64,000 nucleotides of DNA. Source: VRUE01 sp963728365 (GTDB taxonomy: Bacteria > Actinomycetota > Thermoleophilia > Solirubrobacterales > 70-9). A program made the position numbers and the translations under genes. The notes beneath the pieces were generated by a model. That model made no database searches. It was not told where the DNA came from and worked only from the letters and a program-made list of their open reading frames with translations. Position 1 is the stretch's first letter. Every line of letters begins with the position of its first letter. The stretch lies in contig CAVSJI010000001.1 of the NCBI GenBank assembly GCA_963728365.1, positions 1,860,001 to 1,924,000 of the forward strand, written 5' to 3'. Shown in pieces: positions 1 through 9,174 of the stretch.

Positions 1-1
1 C

Positions 2-406
2 GAGGTCGAGTGCTCGCTGCTCGGCAACGAGCGGGTCGAGGCCTCGCAGCCCGGCGAGGTCGTCGCCAACGGCGGTTGGTACGACTACGAGACCAAGTAC
101 CGCGAGGGCGGCATGGAGCTAGTCGTCCCCGCCCCGATCGAGTCGGGTCAGCTCGCCAGAGTCCGCGAGCTGGCGATCCGCGCCTTCGAGCTGGGCGGCT
201 GTTCCGGCCTGGCCCGCTGCGACTTCTTCGTGGAACCCAACGGCCCCGTCCTCCTCAACGAGCTCAACACGATGCCCGGCTTCACCCAGACCAGCGTCTA
301 CGCCAAGCTCTGGGAGTCCTCCGGCCTCGCCTACCCAGACCTCTGCGACCGCCTGGTCCAGCTCGCCCTCGAGCGCCACAGGCACGCCCGCTCCCACGAG
401 TTCTGA
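2..406 (+). CDS. ddl: D-alanine--D-alanine ligase, C-terminal part (5' end outside window)
   Basis: The visible 134 residues are the ATP-grasp end of Ddl, the cytoplasmic enzyme that joins two D-alanines for peptidoglycan precursors. Diagnostic stretches are EVECSLLGN, ASQPGEV, YDYETKY (frame open from base 2) and LNELNTMPGFT, which carries the Mg-binding Glu/Asn and the phosphate-loop residues. The frame runs off the left edge without a start. It ends in TGA one base before the convergent stop of the kinase gene. Family identity is clear; only the fold's last third can be checked. Confidence 0.93.
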   Translation, partial: EVECSLLGNERVEASQPGEVVANGGWYDYETKYREGGMELVVPAPIESGQLARVRELAIRAFELGGCSGLARCDFFVEPNGPVLLNELNTMPGFTQTSVYAKLWESSGLAYPDLCDRLVQLALERHRHARSHEF

Positions 407-407
407 G

Positions 408-1922
408 CTATCGCAGCAGCTTGATGTCGCTGATCTGCATCTGGTAGCCGCCGTACTGGTCGTGAGCTTCGGAAGCCTTGTTGAACCAGAGCAGGAAGTA
501 GGTGGCCGGCTTGGAGACGTTGAGGTCGATCTCCTCGGTTGGGGAGGCGTTGACGGTGGTGCCGACCGGTTCGCCCCAGCCGCTGAGCTCTTCGGGGGGG
601 CCTGAGGAGGCGGCGAAGACCTGGGCGTCCCAGCCCGGGGTCGGGGTGCGGACGACCATCGTCGCCGGCTTGGACGGCGCGGCCGTCTTCACGTAGATGC
701 CGACGCCGGGGTCGGGGCCGGTCTTGGTGCCGGCGAAGGTGTCGGATTCGTAGTGCTCGGTTTCCCAGGCGGTGCCGGTCGGGTTGCCGTCGTGGACCAG
801 TTCGACCCCTTCGGGCACCTCTTCGCCGTCCCCCTGCGGGTCGTAGTCGGTCGCGCTCGCGATCGCCAGCGGCTTGCCGCTGCCCTTGGCGGCGCCTCCG
901 CCGCCGATTTCGCCGCTGGAGATCAGTTGCACCGCGAGCAGCACGCCCCCGCCGACAAGGAGCAACGCGACGATCGCCGCCCAGCTCCAGCGCGCCCGGC
1001 CGGAGAGCTTGCGCTTCGGCGGCGGCACCGCGTCGAGCACGCTGGTCGCCTCTCCGGTGGTCGACCCCGCCCGCGCCGCCTCGACCTCGAGCGCGGTCGA
1101 GAGGTCGTCGATCATCGCGCCGACGTCCTGGTAGCGCTGCTCAGGGTCCTTGGCCGTCGACCGCTCGACCACCAGGGCGACCGCCGCTGAGAGGTCGGGT
1201 CGGCGCCGTTGCACGTCGGGCAGCTCCTCGTTGACGTGCTTCATCGCCACGCCGACCTGGCTGTCGGCCGAGAACGGGACCTGGCCGACGAGCATCTCGT
1301 AGAGCACCACGCCCAGCGAGTAGACGTCGGAGCGCTGGTCGACCGGGCGGCCCATCGCCTGCTCGGGCGCGACGTAGTCGGTGGTGCCCAGGACCCGGCC
1401 GGTCGCCGTCATCCCGTCCTGCTCGAGCTGGCGCGAGATGCCGAAGTCGGTCAGCTTTGCCCGGCCCTCGGCGTCGATCAGCACGTTCTGCGGCTTGATG
1501 TCGCGGTGGACCATGCGCCGCGCGTGAGCGACGGAAAGCCCCCGGCCAATCTCGATCGCGTAGGCGATCGCCTCCTGCGGCTCCAGCGCCCCATCGCGTG
1601 CGATCCGCTGCTTCAGCGTCTCCCCCTCGACGTACTCGAAGACGATGTAGGGGTGGCCGCCGTCCTCCCCGGCGTCGATCACCGAGACGACGTTGGGGTG
1701 CGAGAGCTTGGCCACCGCCCGCGCCTCCTGGCGGAAGCGCTCGAGTTGGTCGGCCTGCTCGGACATCTCGCGGTGCATCACCTTGACCGCGACCTGGCGG
1801 TCGAGCGTCTGGTCGCGCGCCAGGTAGACGGTCGACATTCCGCCGCTGCCCAGCTTCGCCTCCAGCCGGTAACGGCCGGAGAGCACGGTGCCGATCATCG
1901 CGCTGGAGGGAGCGGGGATCAT
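408..1922 (-). CDS. PknB-type membrane Ser/Thr protein kinase
   Basis: A 504-residue Hanks-type kinase. Near the N-terminus are the glycine loop GSGGMSTVY and the Lys of VAVKVM; the catalytic loop is HRDIKPQN, followed by TDFG and an APEQ segment. A juxtamembrane linker leads to one membrane helix at about residues 313-334. The extracellular C-terminus resembles the ligand-binding-like tail of kinases with an external sensor: its last 140 residues are Asp/Gly-rich and end YGGYQMQISDIKLLR. No PASTA repeats are present. The ATG at 1922 abuts the stop of the upstream ATPase gene; a second ATG at 1898 (MIGTVLSGRY) sits closer to the usual family start and may be the true one. Confidence 0.9.
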   Translation of the reverse strand: MIPAPSSAMIGTVLSGRYRLEAKLGSGGMSTVYLARDQTLDRQVAVKVMHREMSEQADQLERFRQEARAVAKLSHPNVVSVIDAGEDGGHPYIVFEYVEGETLKQRIARDGALEPQEAIAYAIEIGRGLSVAHARRMVHRDIKPQNVLIDAEGRAKLTDFGISRQLEQDGMTATGRVLGTTDYVAPEQAMGRPVDQRSDVYSLGVVLYEMLVGQVPFSADSQVGVAMKHVNEELPDVQRRRPDLSAAVALVVERSTAKDPEQRYQDVGAMIDDLSTALEVEAARAGSTTGEATSVLDAVPPPKRKLSGRARWSWAAIVALLLVGGGVLLAVQLISSGEIGGGGAAKGSGKPLAIASATDYDPQGDGEEVPEGVELVHDGNPTGTAWETEHYESDTFAGTKTGPDPGVGIYVKTAAPSKPATMVVRTPTPGWDAQVFAASSGPPEELSGWGEPVGTTVNASPTEEIDLNVSKPATYFLLWFNKASEAHDQYGGYQMQISDIKLLR

Positions 1923-3383
1923 CTAGTCGTGACCATTGTCGGACACGGCGGCGACAGCGCCCGCGTCCCAGGCGCTGAGCAGCTCATCCGGCCCAAAAAT
2001 TGCATCGGCCTCGAGGCCCTTCTCGAACCCGGAGCGACTGACCGCGACCAGCTTCGCAGCCTCGGCGCCGGGGACCAGAGCGCGCTGCCTGGCCAGCTCG
2101 GCGAGGTCCCCGCCGGAGAACCGACCTCGCTCTCGCCACTTGACCGAGCCGACGAAGCCGATCGCCGTCGGCTCGGGGCGATCGCCGCCGACCAGGTCGA
2201 CCTCGACCGAATGGTCGCGTCGCCACCAGGCGCCGACCTGTCGAGCGCCGCCGAGCTTCCTGGTCAGTGGCGGATCGTCCAGCAGGCGCTCGAGCGCGGT
2301 GCGCACCAGCGGCTCGACCGCCCGCCCCCGATAGGCCCCCCAGTCACGCTCGATCCGTCCGATCACGAGGTCGGGGCGGCCACGCGAGAGCTCGTCCATG
2401 TGGGGACCGACGAAGCGCAGCCAGAAGCGCAGGTAGGGGTCGGTGACGATGTATTTGGGCGCCTTCTTGCCGGGAGGGGCGGCATACGGCAGCTCTCGCG
2501 TGACCAGGCGCTTCTGCTCGCCGAGCAGATCCAGCGCGTCGTTGAGCGTGTTGCCTTTGACCCCGCTGCGCGCCTGAATTCGACCGTAGGAGGCCTCACC
2601 GTGTCCGATCGCCTCGATCACGGCTTTCGCCTGACTGTCGTGGGGGAACTCCGAGCTCATGATCCGCAGCGCGCCGGCTGCAAACGGCGTTTGGTCGTGG
2701 GCAAGGGCCTTCCGCAGGAACGTCCGTGTGCCGGCGGCGCTCGGCCATGAAGCCGCCAACTGCGGGAAGCCGCCCACGATCAGGTACCGGTCGAACGCCG
2801 CCGCCGGGCTGGGGGCGGAGGTGAGGCCGGCGACATCCGAAGGATTCAGCGGCTCCACGCGGAGCTCCAGCGTGGGCCTGCCGTGCAGTGGCGAGCGAGC
2901 CCCTACCAGGGCCTCCATCATTCGCACGTCGGAGCCGATGCAAACCAGAAGCAGAGGCGTTTTCTCCAACAGCCGGTCCCACGCTCGCTGGAGATCCGCG
3001 GTGAACCCGGCATCCTCCCCGGCGAGGTATGGCAGCTCGTCGATCACGAGGATCGCCGGTCGCGCCGGGTCGATGCCCTGCACAGCCGCTCTGATCGCGG
3101 CGGTCCAGGACTCGAAGGACACCCCCTCGAAGGTTGGCGCCGCAGGGAGCGTCGATTGGGCGACGGTCTCGACGAACGCGGCAATCGCGGCGCGAGCCGC
3201 TCGCCGCGGGGCCTGGAAAAAGGCGTAGGGGGCGTCCAGGCGGTCGCAGAGCTCCTGCATGAGGCGCGACTTTCCCACCCGGCGACGCCCCTGGATCCAG
3301 GTAAGCCGCCCTTCGCCTCGTCCGACTCGATCGAACTCGTCCCTCAGAGCGCTCAGCTCGGGTTGCCGTCCAACGAAGTCCAT
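1923..3383 (-). CDS. AAA-type ATPase with DUF234-like C-terminal domain
   Basis: A 486-residue protein of the ATPase family pairing a P-loop NTPase with a C-terminal nuclease-like DUF234 region. The N-terminus MDFVGRQPELSALRDEF is the family signature; Walker A is GRRRVGKS near residue 35 and Walker B is ILVIDELPYL near 110. A winged-helix-like segment lies around 260-310. The C-terminal region has spaced acidic/basic residues (EVDLVG, then SVKW) compatible with a PD-(D/E)XK fold. The family is common in archaea and patchy in bacteria, where it is often linked to accessory or defence DNA; its target is unknown. Transcribed directly into the kinase gene with no gap. Confidence 0.8.
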   Translation of the reverse strand: MDFVGRQPELSALRDEFDRVGRGEGRLTWIQGRRRVGKSRLMQELCDRLDAPYAFFQAPRRAARAAIAAFVETVAQSTLPAAPTFEGVSFESWTAAIRAAVQGIDPARPAILVIDELPYLAGEDAGFTADLQRAWDRLLEKTPLLLVCIGSDVRMMEALVGARSPLHGRPTLELRVEPLNPSDVAGLTSAPSPAAAFDRYLIVGGFPQLAASWPSAAGTRTFLRKALAHDQTPFAAGALRIMSSEFPHDSQAKAVIEAIGHGEASYGRIQARSGVKGNTLNDALDLLGEQKRLVTRELPYAAPPGKKAPKYIVTDPYLRFWLRFVGPHMDELSRGRPDLVIGRIERDWGAYRGRAVEPLVRTALERLLDDPPLTRKLGGARQVGAWWRRDHSVEVDLVGGDRPEPTAIGFVGSVKWRERGRFSGGDLAELARQRALVPGAEAAKLVAVSRSGFEKGLEADAIFGPDELLSAWDAGAVAAVSDNGHD

Positions 3384-3400
3384 TTAAGGAGACGGTAGCA

Positions 3401-3424
3401 GAGGAAACAATAGTTAACTAGTCA

Positions 3425-3445
<21 letters not shown>
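3401..3445 (-). terminator. Hairpin over the purM stop codon
   Basis: Arms GAGGAAACAA (3401-3410) and TTGTTTCCTC (3436-3445) are perfect inverse complements; after one mismatch a further 5 bp (AGTTA/TAACT) can pair, leaving a 13-nt loop. The purM stop (3425-3427) lies in the loop side and its last codons form one arm. There is no U tract, so termination is inferred. It also spans the promoter area of the ATPase gene. Confidence 0.5.
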
Positions 3446-4444
<999 letters not shown>

Positions 4445-4486
4445 ATTTGGGTTGAACTCTCCAGCATTTGCAGGGATTTCCAAGTC

Positions 4487-4515
4487 AACTCCAAATTTCT
4501 CCAAATTTTGGAGTT
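4487..4515 (-). repeat. Overlapping palindromes between uppP and purM
   Basis: AACTCCAAA (4487-4495) pairs with TTTGGAGTT (4507-4515), and CTCCAAA-T-TTTGGAG (4499-4513) is itself a perfect palindrome. Three TTTGGAG units in alternating orientation allow two exclusive hairpins. The uppP stop codon lies in one arm. The patch is strikingly AT-rich for this genome and may be an operator, attenuator or terminator for the 69-nt uppP-purM gap. Confidence 0.55.
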
Positions 4516-5305
4516 ACGAGCGTCGCAGTTTGACGAGTACCGCGGCGGCCAGGCCCGCCCGGTAGGCCGCGTAGGGCCAGAGCGCCCGGTCGCGCTCTAC
4601 CAGGCCGATCAGGCGCTGGGAGGCGAGGGTCGAGGCGAACGAGGCGGCGACGCCAATCGCCAGGGAGCGGCGCAGGCCGGGGGGGACGCCGCGACGACGC
4701 AGGCGCTCGCCCTTCAACGCTGTGGCGCCGACGATCAGCGGCAGGGCGACCGTGCGCGAGAGCAGGTTGGCCTGGTCACGGGAGAATCGCCGCCAGCGCG
4801 CGGCCGCCAGGGTGATGCCGTTCCGCGAGACGCCGGGAGCGAGCGCGGCCGCCTGGGCGATGCCGAGCGCCAGGCCGTCGGCGGCGCCGGCCTCGCCACG
4901 GCCGCGCAGCTGCGGTCGGGTGTCACCGAGCAGCATCGCCGCGGCTCCGGCCAGCAGGCCGTAGGCGGTCGCCCGCGGCCCGCCGAGCCGCCGCTCGATC
5001 GGCCGCTCGAATCTGTAGCCGACCACCGCGGCCGGGATGAAGGAGAGCGCCAGGACCGTCGCGCCGCGCAGGTCGAAGGCGCGCAGCTCCTCGGCGATCA
5101 GCCGCCGCTGGCCGACGATCAGCGCCGCCGCGGCGCCGGCGTGCAGGGCGACCTCGAAGCTCTTGCGCACCTCGGGATCGACCGCATCCCAGTCCCAGCC
5201 CGCCAGCCAGGGGATCAGGACGATGTGGGCGGAGCTGGAGACCGGCAGCAGCTCCGCGGGGCCCTGCACGGCGCCGAGCGCCAGCGCGCGCCGCGCTCCG
5301 ATCAC
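4514..5305 (-). CDS. uppP: Undecaprenyl-diphosphatase, divergent copy 1
   Basis: Integral membrane phosphatase recycling the lipid carrier of wall and polysaccharide synthesis. The short (263 aa) protein keeps the two signatures in altered form: GPAELLPVSSSAH near the N-terminus (usually EFLPISSxGH) and PGVSRNGITLAAARW near residue 150 (usually PGxSRSG). Several hydrophobic helices follow. Start is GTG 5305, whose first four bases GTGA overlap the dedA stop, indicating coupled translation; the longer open frame upstream only shadows dedA. A second, more canonical uppP lies at 51567-52433. Confidence 0.85.
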   Translation of the reverse strand: MIGARRALALGAVQGPAELLPVSSSAHIVLIPWLAGWDWDAVDPEVRKSFEVALHAGAAAALIVGQRRLIAEELRAFDLRGATVLALSFIPAAVVGYRFERPIERRLGGPRATAYGLLAGAAAMLLGDTRPQLRGRGEAGAADGLALGIAQAAALAPGVSRNGITLAAARWRRFSRDQANLLSRTVALPLIVGATALKGERLRRRGVPPGLRRSLAIGVAASFASTLASQRLIGLVERDRALWPYAAYRAGLAAAVLVKLRRS

Positions 5306-5940
5306 GTCGTCGCCGGGCTGCTTCTGCGGCGACGTTTGACGATCGCGTAGACGATCAGGGCGAGGATCGCGGCGACCACCAGGTAGTCGAGCACCTTGAG
5401 GTGGTCGCGCCACTGTTCCCATTCGTCGCCGACCAGCTTGCCGAGCAGGCCGAAGCCGAGCACCCAGGGCAGCGAGCCGAGCGCGGTCAGCCAGGTGAAG
5501 CGCCAGAAGGGCATCTCGGCGACCCCCGCCGGCAGCGAGATGAAGGCTCGCACCAGCGGCAGCAGCCGCGCGAAGAAGACCGTCGCGTCGCCGTGGCGCT
5601 TGAACCAGCCGTCGACCCAGGCGAGGCGCGCCGGGCTGAGGTGGATCAGGCGGTTCTTCTCGAGCAGGTCGACCCGGCCGTAGTAGCCGATCGCGTAGGT
5701 CACCCAGGAGCCGATCATGTTGCCCGCCAGCCCGGCGAGCACGATGCCGAGCAGCGTCTGGTCGCCGTTGGAGACGCTGAAACCGCCGAAGAGCATCACC
5801 GCCTCGCTGGGGATCGGGATGCAAGCGCTCCCTGCCGCCATCAGCAGGCAGATCCCGGCGAGGCCGGTGGCTTCGATCGTTTCGACGCAGAAATCGACGA
5901 TCGGGCCGGTCAGGTCGGCGTAGAAGAGGGGATGCAGCAT
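5302..5940 (-). CDS. DedA-family membrane protein
   Basis: A 212-residue DedA/SNARE-associated family protein. Typical elements are PIPSEAVMLFGG (residues about 42-53), the glycine-rich GNMIGSWVTYAIGYYGR, and FFARLLPLVRAFISLPAG with the conserved Arg and Pro of the re-entrant loop. About five hydrophobic segments, then a basic tail KRRRRSS. Members act as flippases for undecaprenyl phosphate or phosphatidylethanolamine-type lipids; which applies here is not shown. Coupling to uppP by overlap supports an undecaprenyl-phosphate recycling role: UppP makes the monophosphate and DedA may return it across the membrane. Confidence 0.9.
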   Translation of the reverse strand: MLHPLFYADLTGPIVDFCVETIEATGLAGICLLMAAGSACIPIPSEAVMLFGGFSVSNGDQTLLGIVLAGLAGNMIGSWVTYAIGYYGRVDLLEKNRLIHLSPARLAWVDGWFKRHGDATVFFARLLPLVRAFISLPAGVAEMPFWRFTWLTALGSLPWVLGFGLLGKLVGDEWEQWRDHLKVLDYLVVAAILALIVYAIVKRRRRSSPATT

Positions 5941-5993
5941 CGAGGGAACCCGTGATCCTAGAGAGTCGGCCCTCTAGACTCGCTGACGCTCCC
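5941..5993. promoter_or_regulatory. Divergent promoter region dedA / polysaccharide cluster
   Basis: This 53-bp gap separates divergent starts and holds the inverted repeat CTAGAG (5958-5963) / CTCTAG (5972-5977), a possible operator. No convincing -35/-10 pair is recognisable. Confidence 0.35.
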
Positions 5994-7883
5994 ATGCGCC
6001 GGTTGAACCATCCCGTCTATCGCAACCGGGTACTGCAGGTGATCGCCGACGGCGTCCTCGTCGCGCTCGCCTACTACCTGGCCTTCCGCCTGCGATTCCT
6101 CGACGACCCGCACGGCCTGCCGCACCGCTACCAGGTGCTCTTCGCGCAGTCGGTCGGCATCGTCGTCGTCATCAAGCTGGTCGTCTTCTGGTTCTCCGGC
6201 CTCTACCAGAAGTGGTGGCGCTACGTCACCGGCCGCGACTTCCTGCTGATCGTCCGCGCGGTCACCGTCGCCAGCGCGATCGTCGTCGTCGCCTTCACCG
6301 TGCTGCGGCCCTTCGCCCACAGCCTGCCGCGCTCGGTCGCGGTGATGGACTTCCTGCTCACGCTGATGCTGATCACCGGCGCTCGGCTCGCGGTGCGGCT
6401 GATCGTCGAACGGCCCTCGCGGGCCGCCCGCGCCCCCAAGCACCGGGTGCTGGTCATCGGCGCCGGCTCCGGCGGGCAGATGGTCGTCCGTGAGCTGCAG
6501 CTCAACCCCGACCTCGGCGCCACCGCGATCGGCTTCCTCGACGACGACCCGCGCAAGCGCGGCATGCGCATGCTTGGCCTCAAGGTGCTCGGCTCGACCA
6601 AGCAGATCAGCGCGATCCTCGACGAGACCCAGCCTGACGAGGTGGTGATCGCGATCCCCTCGGCACCCGGCACGCTGCGCGCCAAAGTCGTCGCCGCCTG
6701 CCGCGAGCGCGAGATCCGCGTGCGCACGCTGCCCACCGTCTTCGAGCTGCTGCGCGGCGGCGTGCAGCTCAACAAGCAGCTGCGCGACGTGCAGGTCGAG
6801 GACGTGCTCGGTCGCGACCCGATCGTCGTCGAGCTCGACCGGGTCGGCGCCTACCTTCGCGACCGGATCGTGCTCGTCACCGGCGCCGGCGGCTCGATCG
6901 GCTCCGAGCTCTGCCGCCAGATCGCCCGCGTGCAGCCGCGCCTCCTGGTGATGCTCGACCACGCCGAGGACAACCTCTTCGAGATCGAGCGCGAGATGGT
7001 CGAGGAGCGCCACTTCGCCAGCTGCGAGGCGGTGCTTGCCGATTGCAAGGAGGCGGGCCGCATGCTGGAGACGATGCAGCGCTTCAAGCCGAGCGTCGTC
7101 TTTCACGCCGCCGCCTACAAGCACGTGCCGCTGATGGAGGCCAACCCGCTGGAGGCGGTGCGCAACAACGCGATCGCGACGCGGATCGCCGCTGAGACCG
7201 CCGCCGCGTCGGACGTCGAGCGCTTCGTGCTGATCTCCACCGACAAGGCGGTCAACCCGAAGACCGTGATGGGCGCCTCCAAGGCGATGGCCGAGTGGAT
7301 CGTCGAGCTCGCCGGCCACAAGCACCCCGGCACGCGCTTTGCCAGCGTGCGCTTCGGCAACGTGCTCAATTCCTCGGGCAGCGTCGTGCCGATCTTCCGC
7401 GGCCAGATCGAGCGAGGCGGGCCGGTTACGGTCACCCACCCGGAGATGACCCGCTACTTCATGACGATTCCCGAGGCTGTGCAACTGGTGATCCGCGCCG
7501 GGGACATCGGCTCCGGCCACGGCGAGGTCTTCGTCCTCGACATGGGCGAGCCGGTGCGGATCGTCGACCTCGCCCACAACATGATCCGCCTGGCGGGCTA
7601 TGAGCCGGAGACCGACATCGCGGTCGAGTTCACCAAGCCGCGGCCGGGGGAGAAGCTGCACGAGGAGCTCTTCAGCTTCGGCGAGAGCGCCCAGCCGACC
7701 GCGGCGAAGCGGATCCGCCGCGCGGTGCGCGAGGCGCCGCTCGAGCCGCAGTGGGTCGAGTCGACGCTCGATGCGCTCGAGCACCTGGTGCTGGCCGGTG
7801 ACGAGGCTAACCTTGCGCAGCGCGTGGTCGAGATGATCACCATCCCGGGGGGCGAAGGGGCGGCGGTCGTCTACGACGAGTAG
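5994..7883 (+). CDS. FlaA1/CapD-like membrane nucleotide-sugar epimerase/dehydratase
   Basis: From ATG 5994, 629 residues. The N-terminal part has four membrane helices (within about residues 10-115) and a first nucleotide-binding fold with VLVIGAGSGGQM near 150. The C-terminal SDR domain starts VLVTGAGGSIGSELC near 296 and contains HAAAYKHVPLMEANP and STDKAVNPKTVMGASKAMAE, where Met replaces the usual SDR Tyr while Lys is kept, as in FlaA1-type UDP-sugar 4,6-dehydratases. Such enzymes make the first modified sugar of capsules and O-units. First gene of the polysaccharide cluster. A GTG at 5952 is an alternative start, but the downstream ATG gives a normal N-terminus. Confidence 0.92.
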   Translation: MRRLNHPVYRNRVLQVIADGVLVALAYYLAFRLRFLDDPHGLPHRYQVLFAQSVGIVVVIKLVVFWFSGLYQKWWRYVTGRDFLLIVRAVTVASAIVVVAFTVLRPFAHSLPRSVAVMDFLLTLMLITGARLAVRLIVERPSRAARAPKHRVLVIGAGSGGQMVVRELQLNPDLGATAIGFLDDDPRKRGMRMLGLKVLGSTKQISAILDETQPDEVVIAIPSAPGTLRAKVVAACREREIRVRTLPTVFELLRGGVQLNKQLRDVQVEDVLGRDPIVVELDRVGAYLRDRIVLVTGAGGSIGSELCRQIARVQPRLLVMLDHAEDNLFEIEREMVEERHFASCEAVLADCKEAGRMLETMQRFKPSVVFHAAAYKHVPLMEANPLEAVRNNAIATRIAAETAAASDVERFVLISTDKAVNPKTVMGASKAMAEWIVELAGHKHPGTRFASVRFGNVLNSSGSVVPIFRGQIERGGPVTVTHPEMTRYFMTIPEAVQLVIRAGDIGSGHGEVFVLDMGEPVRIVDLAHNMIRLAGYEPETDIAVEFTKPRPGEKLHEELFSFGESAQPTAAKRIRRAVREAPLEPQWVESTLDALEHLVLAGDEANLAQRVVEMITIPGGEGAAVVYDE

Positions 7884-7901
7884 CCTCTCGCAGCCCCAAC
7901 C

Positions 7902-8675
7902 GTGCAGCTGCTGGAACAAATCGGCGCCTTCGCAGGCCTCGCTGCCTTCATCGGCCTGGCCCTGCTCGCCTTCCTCGCGTTCTCCCAGGCGCGGGACCTG
8001 CGCCGCCTGCGCGAGTGGGCCGGCTCGGCGCCTGAGCGCGACGCCGAGCGCAAGGACACGACCTCGGCGATGGCGGCCAAGCGGGCGGAGGAGCTGCGGG
8101 TGCTGGACGAAGCGCGGACGGCCGAGCGCGACGCGGTCGGCGACCGCGAGGAGCGCCGGCGCCGGCGCGAGGCGGGCTTGCCGGAGCTGACTCGCGGCGA
8201 GCGCCTGCGTAAGGGCCTCTCGGGATTCGGCGCCCATCTCGCCGAGCCGCGCTACCTGGCCGCGATCTTCGTCGTCGTCCTGCTCGTCGCCGGCGGCGTC
8301 GTCTACCTGGCGACCCAGGGCTCCGACAACGCCGACGGCAAGGGCAAGCACGGCAAGCTGGCGAAGGCCAAGCTCCGGCCGGGAGAAATCGAAGTGACCG
8401 TGCTCAACGGCACGGCCGTTCCCGGGCTCGCCGCCACCTACGGGGACGAGGTCGAGGGCAAGGGCTTCGAACTCGGCGCCGTGACCAACAGCGCCACCAG
8501 CTTCAGCGAAAGCGTCGTCATGTTCGAACGGGGCCACGCCCCCGAAGCGCGCCGCGTCGCCGTCGCGCTGGGCATCTCCGACGTGCGACTGATGAGCTCC
8601 GAGATCGCCTCGGTCTCCGCCGGGGCGCCGGTCTCGGTGGTCGTCGGCGAGGACAATGCCTCCAGCCCGGGCTAG
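7902..8675 (+). CDS. Membrane protein with LytR_C domain
   Basis: A 257-residue protein, start GTG 7902. An N-terminal hydrophobic segment (about 7-28) is followed by a highly charged helical stretch (residues 30-110), a second membrane helix (IFVVVLLVAGGVVYLA, about 123-139), and a C-terminal LytR_C domain beginning EVTVLNGTAVPGLAA. LytR_C domains accompany LytR-CpsA-Psr enzymes that attach polymers to the wall, but no LCP catalytic domain is present, so this is probably an accessory wall-binding factor for the adjacent polysaccharide genes. Its end overlaps the next gene by 20 bp. Confidence 0.8.
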   Translation: MQLLEQIGAFAGLAAFIGLALLAFLAFSQARDLRRLREWAGSAPERDAERKDTTSAMAAKRAEELRVLDEARTAERDAVGDREERRRRREAGLPELTRGERLRKGLSGFGAHLAEPRYLAAIFVVVLLVAGGVVYLATQGSDNADGKGKHGKLAKAKLRPGEIEVTVLNGTAVPGLAATYGDEVEGKGFELGAVTNSATSFSESVVMFERGHAPEARRVAVALGISDVRLMSSEIASVSAGAPVSVVVGEDNASSPG

Positions 8676-9174
8676 CCGCTGGGCCGGCCTGGTCTTCGCG
8701 CTCCTCGTCCTCGCAACCCTCGCCGCCTTCGCCTGGTCTCAGCGCGTGAAGCGGGATCCTCTGGTGCTCGACCGGGCGACCTTCGTCGCGGTGCCCAACC
8801 TGCACCCGAAGCACCCGGTCGACAGCTTCACGCCCAACGCCGACTGCCGTTATGACCGGATGCGGATCCGATTCCGCACCACGCAGAGCGACCGCGGCAC
8901 GGTGCAGGTGGTCCGCCCCGGCGGGCGGGTCGTCCTCACCCTCGCTCGCGACGCCTACCTGAAGCGCTACCACTTCCACACCTACTACTGGGACGGCCGC
9001 ACCCGCAACGACGGCATCGCCCCAGCCGGCCGCTACAAGCTGCGGGTCAGGCTGCTCGGGCTGGATCGGGTGCTGGTGGCGCCCGGGGCGATCAAGCTGC
9101 ACAAGTCAGAACGGCCCGAGGGGGAAGCGCGCGACTTCTGTCCGGCGCTCTATGCCAAGCGGGGCGCGCGATGA
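8656..9174 (+). CDS. Exported protein with FlgD-like Ig fold
   Basis: 172 residues with an N-terminal membrane anchor or signal (AGLVFALLVLATLAAFAWS). The mature part is a beta-rich domain; the stretch YYWDGRTRNDGIAPAGRYKLRV is the signature of FlgD-type Ig domains that end many bacterial surface proteins. Two Cys (in NADCRYDR and DFCPALY) could form a disulphide. Sits between the LytR_C gene (20-bp overlap) and the Wzy/WaaL gene (ATGA overlap), so it probably acts with them outside the membrane; specific role unknown. Confidence 0.75.
   Translation: MPPARASRWAGLVFALLVLATLAAFAWSQRVKRDPLVLDRATFVAVPNLHPKHPVDSFTPNADCRYDRMRIRFRTTQSDRGTVQVVRPGGRVVLTLARDAYLKRYHFHTYYWDGRTRNDGIAPAGRYKLRVRLLGLDRVLVAPGAIKLHKSERPEGEARDFCPALYAKRGAR

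Noticed and set aside
5958..8537. 859-residue minus-strand frame across the CapD-like gene
   Set aside because: His/Asp/Gly-rich antisense shadow produced by GC-rich third positions.
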